From: Whitmania pigra
Lineage: Eukaryota; Annelida; Clitellata; Hirudinida; Haemopidae
Assembly: GCA_021613335.1 (NCBI GenBank)
Contig: JAJTWR010000308.1
Span: 1,756,001 to 1,820,000, forward strand
DNA: 64,000 bases
Direction: 5' to 3'
Under the pieces are notes generated by a model. That model made no database searches. It was not told where the DNA came from and saw only the letters and a program-made list of their open reading frames with translations. A program made the translations under genes and the position numbers. Positions within the stretch are counted from its first letter, which is position 1. Each line of letters begins with the position of its first letter. Below, one piece after another: positions 39,816 to 52,711 of this stretch.

Positions 39816-41269
39816 CTTTGCTACTTTAGTTTCAGCGGTCATTGCGTACGTGTGAATGACACGTAAATCCTCTGTGACAGGACATACTTAGCAGCTTTAT
39901 GAACCCGCAAAAACGAACAAGACGGTTCCCTCGTCTGAGAAATTCGAATGTAAAGACATTACGCTAATCCTCTCTCGGTTATTAAGAACCTTAAGAGCTT
40001 CAATGAAATCCATTATCAATGCATTTCAAGCCGCTCGGAAAACGTTCACAATTTGAGGTTCTTCGGGTCTTCGTACTTTTCACGACGAACTTTGGCTCGT
40101 TTCGTTGGAATCTCGAGTGAGTTTGAAATTTTATCCACTCGGTCGTGTATGCGTCAAACCACGTTTTACGAGTTTTAGCAACAGTCACGTCCCCAGCACT
40201 TAATTCCGAGTTGAAAGCAACAACAAGAATCAACAAACTCACCCTTATTCGGCTAAATTTTCACGAGTCCAAGAGCTTAAAATCCAGAGTTTATGTATTT
40301 TGGACACTGAGTCTGGCATCAATTTGTCATCCTTCAAGACGCAGGACGAGCAACTTGTAAATTCGTAATTGTTTCCCTCCAGTTAAATATCAGACAAAAT
40401 ACGAGACGTTTAAAAACTTAAAAGGACTTCCACGCTTTTCAAACTAAGAAATCACAGTCTCACGCACCATATGGCGGCTTGCAACTTTAACAAGCTTTAA
40501 CACGATTGGACCTCTTTATGAAAGCTATGTTCTTATTGGTTCCTAGCCTATCGAAGGCGGAGTCCAAAGTGTCTGTTGACACCAGTCAGTACATAAATTT
40601 CTTTCAGAGGGTGCGCTGCTCGAACTATTTTCTTCGATAAGAATTTGTCATTCACGGAACTCAAAGCTATTCATCACTGGGCAGGTACTTGTGACGTAAC
40701 GATGACGTCACCTGTCATCGGCAGAAGTTGTTTGGCTGCACAGCGAGGAAGATTTTAAGTGCTTCGAACAACTTTTAACTCTTGCATCCCATTGCGAGTG
40801 GATGCGTGAATGTTTGGAAAAGCACCAAATGATCAACACGGTTTCGTCGATGATGATGATGATGATGACGATGACGATGATGGTGATCATTACCAAGATA
40901 TTAAAGTGTCCTTCTCGATTTTGTAGCTCTTCTGAACTTGCAGCTCTTCCACTCCCAAAAGTGGTGAAAGAAAGGTAGTCTCGAAAAGCAGAGTAGTTGG
41001 TGAAAATGACTCGAGTTGAAATAAAAGTAACGAGAAAAAGTTTTGGCGGTAATTTAATACGACAGTGCCCATGCTTCGTTGACAGATTTTGATGGCCTTT
41101 GTTGGAAAAGGTTGTTTTGAGGAGAGATACGAAGGAGGAAAGAAGGGTTGGTGTTCATGCATGCATAACATCTGCTACACGTTTCAGTGTAAACACGTGT
41201 GAAAGTTCCTACATCGGATGTCAGAAGTTGGCGTAAAAAAATCTTACGCAAGGTGCTCGCGTCGTAACG

Positions 41270-41830
41270 TCACGCTTGGCTGACCTTCCATGGAAGCCTC
41301 CAACACGGCCATTCATTCCCCCGGAGAATGACTCTACCGACAGAGCAGCAGTCGTGGTGGAAAAGATGGTGGTTCCATCCGAGGGAGGGAAACTCAAAGC
41401 GTCTGCAAGCCACTCGACTTTGTCCTCGTAAAAAGCGACCGCGGTTACTTTTTGAGAGCATCAACAAAGAGGCCTCCGTGAGAGCATTTGGAGAGCACAT
41501 TCCGAAGATATCGAGTTCTGTTTGTTGCCACTCACGGTGAACAACGTGGAAAGATTGAGCGCTAAAGAGATGAATTTTCTCCTTCAAACTGAACTCGCAG
41601 GTCATTATTGTTCCGAGGGAACGAACGCTTTCAGTGCAGCTGAACAGTCTCTCGGGTTCTGGTACGACTAACATCCGCATCAGGTTCCAGGTGCTTTCCA
41701 GAAAAGTTAGCAAAGGATGCACCGGAACATTTATTTCCAGCTGGAAGAATGCATTTAGAAGGCAGTCACGTGACGACACCGAGGAGAAGCAATTCGTAAA
41801 AAGTATCAGATTCGAGATCAACCGGTCCAA
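41270..41830 (-). other. Unidentified 186-codon open frame
   Basis: The frame runs from a Met at 41830 to the stop at 41270. The composition is not biased by simple repeats, unlike other long frames here, and the surrounding DNA is nearer 50 percent GC. No signal peptide, membrane segment or domain is recognised; there are several Cys and Trp residues but no zinc-finger spacing. A GTGACG-type donor is not placed at its end. It lies about 2.9 kb upstream of the LHX2/9 start on the same strand. It may be untranslated sequence of a longer transcript, or chance. Confidence 0.2.
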
Positions 41831-42118
41831 TAATAATTGGCCACAATTCTCACATCAAAGCGATAAGCTGTTCGGTCTAGGAGGCAGTGAAGTTTACAAG
41901 TCTGTTTAAGAGCGTCTCGATTCGAGATGGAGCGAGTGTCTCTAATTAAAAAGCAACCTGTTCCACTCCCTTCCTGGATGATGCCTTCGCTGGAAAATGT
42001 TTCATTCCGACTTCGCTGTATTGTTTTGATTAGAAAGAGATTCTTCATTTAATGTGATAATCATCGCTGCCGTTATCTCCCTGCTCGATAGTCATTTATC
42101 TAAACTCGTCCAGAGAAT

Positions 42119-42328
42119 GGTCGTCGTCGTCGTCGTCGTCATCATCATCACCATCATCAACATCATCATCATCACCACCATCATCACCAACATCATCACC
42201 ACCATCATCATCAACATCATCATCACCACCATCACCACCACCGTCATCATCATCATCATCATCATAACCATTAACAATTGAAGTGTAAACTTCCAAGTAC
42301 CATCCATCATCATCATTATCATCATCGT
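42119..42328. repeat. (ATC)n/(ACC)n trinucleotide tract
   Basis: About 200 bp of ATC units mixed with ACC, AAC and GTC triplets. Open frames crossing it on both strands (Ile, Met, Asp or Val runs) are artefacts. Confidence 0.9.
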
Positions 42329-43790
42329 GTGGATGGATAGGACTCGAAATTAGGGACGCACTTGATCCCTGCTCACCTCTCCACGTGACACATCAGTGAC
42401 GTCACATCCTCGCTTTGACCTTCGTCCGTGGTCAGTTCCAGTGCTTGTGCCAGGATCATCACTCATGTCTCACTGTCTCCCGGGTTCACATGTTGTGCGT
42501 TTGGACGTATTAAATAAACGATCGTGTCACCGTTGTCACCAGCAATTTCCCGCCTTTCATTTTCTTTTCTTCATTCGTTCGATAAAGCATCTTGCATTCT
42601 GCTTTGTTCATTTTTAATCAAGTTTTTGTTCCTAAAATCACTGTGTGCTTAAAATAAATGCCGAATAAACTTTAAAACGTGATTTCAGGCCTATTAATAT
42701 ATCTCTCTCAAGTCCTAAGTTTTCTGGTGCTATCATTATCATAATTTAACGAGACTATTGGCAATGTGAAGAGATATAATGTATGGTATGAGATATATAT
42801 GAGAATGTATAAACAATTGGAACGGGCATGAAATGATTGATTGCATGGTTGGATGAATTTAAACCCGCCTTTCTTTCAATTAATTGAATTCAAAGAGATT
42901 ACTTAAATCTACGAATGTGATGCTTGAATTTGTTAACAAATAATTTCCCGATGTTCGAAACGTAATTCTATCTGTTGGATTTTATTTTAAAATATGGAAT
43001 TTTGATTTTATTTACTTCGCTGTGAAGCATCTGTTCCCGGAGTCCATGTTTCCATGTTTCCATGGAAGTGATCGGAATCAACTGCATTCCTTGTTTACTC
43101 AGCAGGTCATCCATTCGTTGTGCAACCTCACACTCCTGCTACTTAGCCGCAGGCGTTTTAGTCTCTTATCGACGTTTTGGAGGCAAAAATAAATAAACGA
43201 TACCGATGCGATAATGGAGTGTAACAAATAGAAGCACTGAAGTTTGACCAGATAGTCCGATATTTTATTAGGCGTGCTTCCTTCCAATGCGAACTTCCAT
43301 CATAAACAATCAGTCCAATTAAGGGAGGTGTGCCTGTATAAACATTTGTCTTGAACGTGTTTCAACCGACTTCTATTTTTAGTCTCAGAGGGGATTGACA
43401 GTGCAATAATTGGGTTCCCCGTACGCGTGACAGCTGTCTTGTCTGGTTCCTCTGAACTTTTCAATCTTTAAAAAAGGTTCATAACTTCGTTTTTCGAGGC
43501 CACATCACGGCTAAAGATAAAATTATTGTTGTTTTCATGACAATTGAATGACCAAAGGTAAGGCCCAAGACAAATTAAGTTTTGTAAGATAAGTTAAAAT
43601 TGGAGGAAGTTAAGATTCTTTTGCACCCGGATTTAGTTTTGTTGTCGACATTTGAAAGGCGTGAATTTTTTTTTATAAAAATGTTCCTCGAGTTTTTTTG
43701 AAAGTTTTTTTTTTAAGTTGTCGCTTGACAAGCGCCCGTTCGAAAGGTATTTACTCCCCTTCAGTCAACTTTTTGTTATTTTCCTCATGT
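42329..43790. other. Non-coding stretch
   Basis: No gene supported. A short block at 42380-42520 is GC-richer but has no recognisable coding content. Confidence 0.45.
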
Positions 43791-43792
43791 TA

Positions 43793-43906
43793 ATGTATTT
43801 GTATTTGTATTTGTATTTGTATTTGTATTTGTATTTGTATTTGTATTTGTATTTGTATTTGTATTTGTATTTGTATTTGTATTTGTATTTGTATTTGTAT
43901 TTGTTT
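43793..43906 (+). repeat. (TATTTG)n hexanucleotide array
   Basis: Close to 18 uninterrupted copies of TATTTG. The perfect repetition indicates recent expansion. The frame across it encodes a YLYLYL pattern and is not considered a gene. Confidence 0.95.
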
Positions 43907-44334
43907 GTATCTAACCCATTTTGAGTGCCTTATGGGATGCGAAGGTACTTCTTAATCACCATTTACATAGCTACCCATTCGCCAACCTACATTCCTTACC
44001 TTTTACCAAAAAGCAGGCGCATTTCAGCATTTTCCAAGGGGGAGCAAACCTTCGCACAACTTGGGGAGACGGAGTTTTTTGGCTTCTAACCAAAATTCAG
44101 GAGAGGGAGGGCAAACCTTGATAAAACTTAAATATATATATATATGTAATAACTTAACCTTGATAAAACTATGTATATCTTAATTATATATATATATATA
44201 TTATCGCGCCCCGTTACCTTAATATCATTTACATTACGACTCTCTTGACAATGTCGACGATAATAATAACCATCACCACATCCAAAACCATTATTTTTTG
44301 TTAATTATTATTAATGTTATTATTATTATTATTA
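43907..44334. other. Non-coding stretch with TA and ATT tracts
   Basis: No gene seen. Two similar short blocks, each containing CTTGATAAAACT followed by a (TA)n run (about 44118-44146 and 44160-44202), form a local direct repeat. ATT units reappear at 44306-44334, just before the LINE fragment. Confidence 0.5.
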
Positions 44335-44705
44335 GCTCCGAGGCCCTGACACAACTGCACTGGCTACCCATCCATCTTCGCATCATCTACAAAATATCTC
44401 TACTCACTTATCGCACATTAACTATACCCAACCCCCCTTATCTCCATCATCTCATTCGCTACCGTCACATCCCCGATCACCTCCGCTCATCTTCTACAAT
44501 TCATCTCCACCAACCTGTTCACAAATCATCCATAGTCAACCGAGGCTTCTCTTATGCCTCGCCCGCCGTCTGGAACAGCCTGCCCCCCATCATCCGGTCT
44601 CAGCCCACGCTCGAGCTCTTCAAGCGCCAGCTGAAGACCCATCTCTTCAAAAAGTTCCTCGAAGACCCAAGGCGCCTCTGACGCTATGCTTAAGGCGCCA
44701 TAGAA
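44335..44705 (+). mobile_element. 3' end of an L2/CR1-like LINE of a second family
   Basis: The plus-strand frame encodes LHWLPIHLRIIYKISLLTYR, then PPYLHHLIRYRHIPDHLRSS and AVWNSLPPIIRSQPTLELFK followed by KTHLFKKF. This is the characteristic C-terminal end of many vertebrate and invertebrate L2/CR1-type reverse transcriptases. The stop near 44679 is followed by GCGCCTCTGACGCTATGCTT, then AAGGCGCCATAGAAAT and an (ATT)n run. The same 3' end occurs in the SINE at 56032-56220. The family differs from the three AAAT-tailed LINE relics further left. ATT sequence lies on both sides. Confidence 0.8.
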
Positions 44706-45210
<505 letters not shown>

Positions 45211-46323
45211 CAATGAGCAATAGACCAGCAACAGCTGATCACCCAAAAACAACTCTAAAGCAAATAAAGTTTTGAACTGTTGATGGTCTTATTTGCTTTC
45301 ATTAATGTCCGTTGCATAACACCACACGATTAGTACGGTGCATCCGCAACGGGTCCGAATCCGTGACGCCATCCTGGGAGGCGCAGTCTTAACCGTGCTG
45401 TTGAGTGTCTTGCTTCATTGAAATTTAAATGCAGTTATTGAGCCATTTTAAAGGTGTTTCCTCAGTATTTTGACACCCAATGTTTTCTTTCAAGTAAGAC
45501 GATGCCGATTATGATGAAATTGTGCAATGCAATCCTGAAAGAAGGAAGCATAATTTTTAAGAAAATGGAATCTCCTGAGATGTAATGAATATCAGAGACG
45601 TTTTTCGAGTGCGATTATGATGGAGTACTTTCGAATCCCATTGAACTAACTATTACCAGCTTTCAGTATCCGCCTTCACACGTTGATCTTGGTATGAGTA
45701 AAGTTTTAACCCGAACTCAGGTTCCCCGATTTCCCGGTTCAATGTGTTACGGCCGGGCAAAATGGGTTAGAGACGGGACCGTACATTTACTCACACTGAT
45801 AATAAAATTGAACAAGGTTTTGCAAATTTTCTAAACGAGTTTAGCACCAAAACAATTGAAAACATCCTCCTTGCTTTTAGGCGTTAGGATTATTTTTAAA
45901 CCACTCCTATTTATTGGATTGCCTATAGTTTTTAAAACAGGTAAAACGTTAAATATTTTAATTTCTAACGATCCGACCTGAAATTCAAAAAAAGAATGGA
46001 AACTTATCCAAAGGGGCAGCTAAGTTGTGGCATTTAACATTAATCTAAAGATTGTTAGTTAAAAATAATGAGATGATTCTGTGTCTTATAAAGTTACTCT
46101 TATGAACTAAAATCGTTGTAGTTTAGAGAAACGCAAACCAAATTCTCATATACAAATTAAACAAATTAAAATGTCAATGTTTTTTAATGTTGATTTTATT
46201 TAATTCAAAATATTTTTTTTAAATTGAACTTGGAATTAAAAAAATGGTAAACTTCAGTGCCATTTCTTCTATTTGTTGTGAGAAGTCCGCAATCGTTTTG
46301 TATCACGGTAGCGATAAGCTGCT
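45211..46323. other. Intergenic region upstream of atlastin
   Basis: No gene seen. It contains an 11-bp inverted repeat (AAAGCAAATAA at 45257-45267 and TTATTTGCTTT at 45289-45299). A tRNA-like B-box look-alike (GGGTCCGAATCC, about 45349-45360) lacks a supporting A box or cloverleaf. The promoter of the atlastin gene should lie at the right end, but no core element can be named with confidence. Confidence 0.45.
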
Positions 46324-49263
46324 ATGTCTACCATGAATTCTCCAGCCAGCTCTGGGCGGAGCGTTCCTCATGGTTCGCCAGGTATTTAAATTTTATTTTA
46401 TAGGATACGAACTAAGAGAGATATCATTCAACATGTACCCTCACCTGATACAATATTAGCTTGTCAAATGATCAATTCAACATTTATATTGATACTGTAA
46501 TACGTCGTCAATATTTTCAAGTTTCTGCAAAAGGAACAAAATTGAAAGGACATCCCGTTCAAATTGTTGTTGCTAAAGACGACCAATCATTTGAACTTGA
46601 TGAAGAGGAATTGTCCAGCATATTGTTGCATCCAAATGTCAGGGATAAAAAAGTCGTTGTTCTTTCTGTCGCAGGAGCCTTTAGGAAAGGAAAATCATTT
46701 TTTCTAGACTTTTGCCTTCGATACTTAAATGCACAGGTATTGCTTACTTGTGATAGGCATTTGTTCTACATGTACTAAAATGCATTAATGCATTTATTGT
46801 TATGAGATTTTTATGCTAGGATGTAAAGATCTGCTTTTATTGTAGAATTCTCCTGATTGGTTAGGGGATGATGATTCCCCTCTCGAAGGATTTCCATGGA
46901 GAGGAGAAACAGATGGATGCACCTCAGGAATTCTGCTCTGGAGTGAGCCATTTGTCACAACTCTGTCAAAAACTGGTGAAGAGGTTGTAATGTTTAATGA
47001 AAATCACCTTTAGTCTTTTTACATGTTACAATGCAACGGCCAATCAATTCAGGTTGCCATCCTCTTGATGGACACACAAGGGTCGTTCGACACTCAATCC
47101 ACAATCAAAAATTGTGCCACCATTTTTGCACTCAGTCAACTTCTGAGTTCCGTGCAGGTCTTCAACATTGCTATGAACATTCAGGAAGACAATCTACAAC
47201 ACTTGCAGGTGCTTATTCGACCATCGTAGACGTTATTTGAGATTATTATTTTCCTTTCCTTTGCCAGCTGTTTACTGAATTTGGTCGACTTTCAATGGAT
47301 GAAACAAACTCTATTCCCTTCCAAGTAGGAATGAATAATTTCCATTTATAATACGAAAGTGTTTCCTTTTCTTCGTTAAATCTGTTTCACTCGGTCAGCT
47401 TAAATAAAATATAATCTTCTCTTAAATGCTCAGGATTTATATTTCTTGGTCCGTGACTGGCAGTACCCCTACGAACATCCCTATGGAGAGCTTGGTGGGC
47501 AGGAGCTAATAGACAAAAGATTGAGGGTACTTTAGTAGTCTTATAATCCGAGAACCCTAGGTAGCTAATTCGTATTTTTATATTTCCTTTATAGATTGTC
47601 GACGGCCAACACTCAGAGCTGGAAAAGTTGAGGAAGCACATAAGGTCATGTTTTCGGAAAATAGGGTGCTATCTCATGCCCCATCCTGGTCTTAAGGTGG
47701 CTACCAACCCCTACTTTGATGGCAGATTAACTGGTAATTACATTCAACATTTCCATAAATTCATTTCAAAACATTTAGAATTTTGTAATTTTGTTGATTT
47801 AATTTTTTTACTTTTGAAACAATTTGTGCTGATGATAAAGTGTTTAAAGTTGTTTTTTTCTAATTAAATTAAAGATTTACTGATTTCAAGAACTCCTTAT
47901 CAGAGGCTTTATTTGTATATACTTTAAATGAGCTTGTATTTCAAACTAATTTGTGCTGAGATCATTGTTTGGTATCAGTCGATCAACTATCGAATGTTTG
48001 TTTGGCTTGGTTAAGAATGTTGCTGATGACATCAGGGATTGCAATATTTGAGGAATATCACAATTTGTTGATTATTTGTAAAATTGTTTGATGAATTAGC
48101 CTCAAATTTAATGTTTTTTGTTTTGTTGCTGTGCAGATGTAACTGAAGACTTCAAACAACATCTCAGGATGCTGATACCTCTCTTGTTGTCAAAGGAAAA
48201 TTTGATCATTAAAGAAATAAATGGCACCAAGATAACTTGTAGAGAACTTTATGAATATTTTAAGGTAAAATGTACACATTTTTACATGTTTGAAGATAAC
48301 AATGAAGGTAATTCTAATAAATTTTGGCATTTCATCGACGTTTGAAAGACTTTCTGCCTGCATTACAGAGTTTTTGTTCATTTGCAGGCTTACACTAAAA
48401 TTTACCAGAGTGATAAAGTACCAAAACCAAAGACTATGCTTTTGGTGAGTAGATGATTAAGTATTTACCTGTTTGTGGTTTAAAGATCAAACATGACCGT
48501 GAATGATGTCTCTCAGGCAACTGCCGAGGCTAACAATCTGAGCGCTGTCTCGAATGCTATGGAGTTTTACACGAGAGAGATGGACCAAGTGAGTCGTTGC
48601 CATTTTGTTTCTAAGCCAACCCATCCAGCCTTAAGTGTGATTATTTCTTTAGATATGTGGTGCGGATGGTCCCTACATCAGCCAAGAATTGCTGCTGAGC
48701 CAGCATATTCGATTCAGGGATGGTGCATTAAAGATGTTTGACACCTGCAAAAAGATGGGTGGTGAAGGATTTAGCGAGACGTTCAGGTCGAGACTGGAAG
48801 AAGATATTATGAAGAAGTACGATCTGCTCGTCAAACAGAATGAGTCCAAAAATGTATTCGCTGCAGCCAAAACTCCTGCTGTGCTGTTTTGCGTCATCGT
48901 AGCACTTTATTTTGTTGCCGGAGTCTTTGCGGTCTTCGGGATGACGTCGTTGGCAAACCTCTCGAATCTACTCATGATGATCCTCATGTCGCTTCTCGGC
49001 CTGTGGACTTACGCTCGATACACAGGCAACTTAACGGAATGCGAGGAGTGCATTGACATTGTAGCTTCGAACCTCTGGGAAAATGTGAGTTGATTTTCCA
49101 TCTGTGTGAAGCCAAATGCTTAGAAAGCTATGACTTTATTCTAAAAGTAATTTGCTTCATCAAACAGTTCATTGGACCTCATTGGAAGCAGTTGATGCAA
49201 GGTGGAACTACAAAGCTAATGGAGCACTCTCTCAGCAATAACCTCAACAAGAAAATCAGTTGA
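46324..49263 (+). CDS. ATL: Atlastin GTPase (complete, 12 exons)
   Basis: A dynamin-superfamily GTPase of the ER membrane that tethers and fuses ER tubules. Exons: 46324-46381, 46522-46736, 46846-46983, 47053-47208, 47268-47324, 47434-47526, 47595-47733, 48137-48264, 48388-48444, 48517-48588, 48653-49084 and 49168-49263. All junctions are GT-AG and the phases close, giving 546 residues (vertebrate atlastins have about 560). The P-loop GAFRKGKS is at 71-78, switch DTQG at 144-147, and the G4 Arg-Asp of LVRDW at 215-216. A helical middle domain follows ([20 protein letters not shown] is its start). Two close membrane segments lie at about 446-468 and 474-492, followed by a short cytosolic tail ending [21 protein letters not shown] is the proposed N-terminus; a second in-frame Met follows at codon 4. 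It is convergent with the PP5 gene, 835 bp between stops. Confidence 0.95.
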
Positions 49264-49695
49264 TAAAGTTCTTTCTTGCGTTGCGATAATTTGGTCATTG
49301 TAAATCAAAAGGTTATACTCAGATCTCTGCCAACTCCCACTCATCCATTGTTTGATTTATTCTCAATACTTACAATCTGTCACGATTGCAATAATCAATT
49401 TCATCCTAAAAGTCCTACTTGATTTGTTCTTGATTAGTATTTGTGCCTTTGGTGAACACCAATAGATTCTCCCAGCACTTTTGTTTATCTTTAATTATCC
49501 TTGTTCAGAATAATGAACATCTTGAAATGCCAAAGCTGATTGACTTAATTCTATCAGATTACTCTGAGATCAGATGCACAACGGCTGTCATGAGACTTGC
49601 TCTAAGGTACAATTAACACTGCATAATTGGCAGTCGAAAACTATTTGCTTGCTAGTTAAGAGCTACTGAAAATGTTGAGTAATAGTTGGCTTAGA
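49264..49695. other. Intergenic stretch, 3' side of atlastin
   Basis: Probably includes the atlastin 3' UTR. No coding sequence or repeat is recognised. Confidence 0.45.
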
Positions 49696-49812
49696 CATAT
49701 CCTGTCTCATTGCCCGCGAACAATGGTAAAAGCAACAGTTGTTACGTGTCGTGTTCGAAACAAAGCACCCCTTGACGCTTATACCAATAAAGTTATTATT
49801 AAACAGCAATAC
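49696..49812 (+). mobile_element. Short SINE copy
   Basis: AACAGTTGTTACGTGTCGTG followed by TTCGAAAC matches the B-box-containing core of the SINE at 56032-56220 (AACAGTCGTAATGTGTCGTG and TTCGAAAC). The tail reads TTGACGCTTATACCAATAAA and ends in GTTATTATT, a shortened version of the shared LINE/SINE tail. The middle part is deleted. It sits between the convergent atlastin and PP5 genes. Confidence 0.6.
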
Positions 49813-50098
49813 AAAATGTCATGATACATGACCTATTCAAATTTATTAATAAGTTAGTCGTTACAAATGACTAATAATTGCTAAGGACCTAAGTGAAACA
49901 GCAAACAGTTCAAGTTTCATCTAGCACGTTGAAAAATCCAATTGCTTCAGTTAAAATTGTCGACACGCAGTATGCTTTATAACTACTTTTGACCGAAGTC
50001 ATGAAATTCAGAGATTATTCATTTCATAAGTATTAATGAATTTATGTGAAATTTTATTAAAAACTGTCATTGTAGGATGAGACCACTTCTTCATCATT

Positions 50099-52711
50099 CT
50101 ACATGAAGAGAGTCGATAGCGAGTTGGCATATGCCATGGGTTTAATGTTAGGATGAGGCTGAAAAAAATAAATTGAGTGTCACAATCAAAAACTCAAACA
50201 TATGAAAATTAATGAATCTCACCACAGCATCATATGATGTAAACTTTGGAGTTAGATCACCACCTCTTATGGTCAAGTAAGCACCTTTGTTGCCCATCAT
50301 ATCGCTAAAATTTAAAATCTTATATCCAGAGTCATATCGTTACGTCGCTATTAAAAGAATAAAACTCGAACCAGTAATTAGGAGCTGAGAAGACGGTGAT
50401 ACATTTTCCATTGTGAGCCACTTCATAACCTTGTTGTTTGACTTCGTGACTTCTGATGATGTAATCGAGACCATTCTTGTCGAGGAAGTTCTTGGTGACG
50501 TCCGGCCCGAACTGAATGCCGACCCCTCTTTTGCTGGGCGACCTCCCTGGCTGAGGCTGGGGATCGGACCAAAGAAGCTCGCACATGAGGCCTTCGATGC
50601 AACGAACGACAAGAATTAATTGTAAGGAACCACTCGGAAGTTATACAAGATATCCCTATACCTGAGTCAGGTGGTTGTCTGTTCCTGTCAATTTTCCTAA
50701 TGTCGTCCAAGGTGACATCATCAGTAGAGAACAACCCTCCGTGCATGACCTCAAAAAACGATGTCAATAAAATTTAAAATTAATCAAAGGATATTAAGAA
50801 GCATTTAAAACTTACCAAAATTTTTTTGTTTATGCAATGTGACAGAGGGAGTAAGTTGTAAACTTCAGTGAACAGCTCAGACATTTGGGATGAATACCTG
50901 AGTACAAGAACAGTAATTAGGACATTGACTAAAATATTGAACATCAAAGTGCTATTACTTCAATTTCACCTCCCCTTCAAATCCATACATTTGATTCATA
51001 GTTTCACTTTCATGGTTGCCTGGATAATAAAATTATCATTTGAATTCTGACAGATAACAAATGTCATGCAACCAACCTCTGGACATGAAGAAATGATTTG
51101 GATATAAGAGCTTGTGTGTCAAGAGAGTAAATATGCACTCTACAGAAAATGAACCTCTGTCCACAAAATCACCATTGAACAACTGATAAGATGAGTTAAG
51201 AATCATATAGCAAAAACATTAAAAACATCTATTATGTCATCATGAAGCAGATATCTGCTGAAATAATTAAATCTAGAAGTAAATATGAACTTTAGGTGAT
51301 TAAGGATACGTAAGGATTTTCTGTAGAAGGTACTCCGTTCAAATCAAATATATTCATCAAATCATAAAACTGTCCATGGACATCTCCACACACTGTGAAC
51401 TTTTTGTCCTGCAACAATCAGAAATATTTCAAAAACTATTTAAAAAAAACCATTCATCAAAGCAGAACAACCTTTTCAACAGTTATATCAACCAAGGAAC
51501 ATTGCTGTGAGAAGTAAGCTTTTGCATCTAGGAGAAGCTGGAATTAAAGACAATTACAATGGAAATGAAATTCAGTAACATGACGAAAAAAGTTCCAGTA
51601 CCTTGTAAGCATATCTCTTATGCAGTTTCTTTTGTGCTTTGAAAGCTGCCATTAATTCTGTAGCAAACTTGGCACTCACTCTGTCTCCATCATCCATTCT
51701 CGGACCATCGTATTCAGACTCCACAACTAAAAGATATGCCAACATTAGCCATCGAGTTCATCAAGCCATTCATTTTCTCAACCATCCATTCACCTACCCA
51801 TTGCAGTGACATCTATATGATCAGATGTGGACTTCTTCTTATCCTCAACAGAGATAGCTTTCTCAAATGCTATCCTGGTAACAATCTTATTGCAGTCATT
51901 GTATTTGAGCCTTGCATCCTTATCCTTCGGATGACTCTTCATAACAGCTTCAAAGTCTTTAAGAGCCAACTTGAATTTGCCTAGTGCCATATTGGCAGTG
52001 GCTCTTCTGTAATAAGCCTAGTATGAAGATTGTAAAAATAATTACTGATCACAAGTGACATAAGAACAATTTCAGACCCACTTTGACATATGTAGGATCG
52101 AGTTTTATGGCTTGGTCAGCATCTGATAATGCATAGCCATAACATTCTGTTTTTATATAAGCAAAACTTCTGTTTCCATAATACAAGGCAACAAATGGGT
52201 TCAAGTTTATGGCTTCTGTGTATAAGGCAATGGATTTCTCATAATCTTGCTCTAAAATTAAATGTATAAATATCTGGATCACAAATAAGAATTTAAAAAC
52301 TTTCCATAATCAGTAACCAGCTTTAACTTATAACATCATAACCCAACAAATCTCGGGTAACAAAAATCCGGCAGAATAATTTTATAGTAACATAAAGAAC
52401 AAGTGAGAAGAACTCGCCAGGAAAACAAATAAACAAATAATAGTTACGTCAAGTTAAACCTCAAAACCCACGTAGTTACTGCTATTATTGGAAATTAAAA
52501 ACATTTATTCAGCATAGAACTGGCGATAGCAGTAAGAGCGATATTAAAGCAACTTCTGGAACCTACTCTTGAAACACTCGTTGGCTTTTTCCTTAAACTT
52601 ATCTGCCTCCTTTTTGCTTTCGTCAGTAAGTTCATTCAACGAAAGTCCCCTAAAAGTTGTTTCGTTGGCAAAATTCTGGTCGTGTTGATTCATAACTCCA
52701 GCCGCAGCCAT
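50099..52711 (-). CDS. PPP5C: Serine/threonine protein phosphatase 5 (complete, 13 exons)
   Basis: A TPR-containing PPP-family phosphatase that acts with HSP90. Exons, in order: 52711-52567, 52251-52082, 52017-51798, 51726-51602, 51537-51472, 51408-51310, 51182-51077, 51019-50959, 50897-50816, 50749-50662, 50591-50372, 50304-50223 and 50158-50099. Phases close throughout, giving 507 residues (human about 499). The N-terminal TPR domain (about 30-150) includes [15 protein letters not shown] and [18 protein letters not shown]. Catalytic motifs are GDVHGQ at 250, GDFVDRG at 279, GNHE at 311, MHGG at 360, RSHEVK at about 434 and SAPNYC at about 456-461; these hold the metal ligands and catalytic His. 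The C-terminal helix [13 protein letters not shown] is the autoinhibitory tail. All key residues are present. It is convergent with atlastin, and the start codon faces the transposon cluster. Confidence 0.96.

Larger units (their letters stand above)
38417..42105. other. Upstream region of LHX2/9 with simple repeats and an unexplained open frame
   Basis: Contents from left: an ATC-rich tract (38740-38800), an AAT microsatellite (39340-39426), a 9-bp AATGTATAC-type array (39476-39555), a TTG-rich array (39655-39815) and a CRE-like octamer TGACGTCA (40703-40710). From about 40000 to 42500 the sequence is less AT-rich than the rest of the left half. There, a 186-codon open frame on the minus strand (41830-41270) has mixed composition but no domain I recognise. 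It could be an unrecognised 5' exon or chance. Confidence 0.4.

Noticed and set aside
42054..42325. Open frames of Ile/Thr, Met/Val or Asp runs
   Set aside because: Simple (ATC)n/(ACC)n repeat translated in several frames.
45330..45400. tRNA-like B box (GGGTCCGAATCC) upstream of atlastin
   Set aside because: No matching A box at the right distance and no cloverleaf stems; possibly an old SINE piece, but unsupported.
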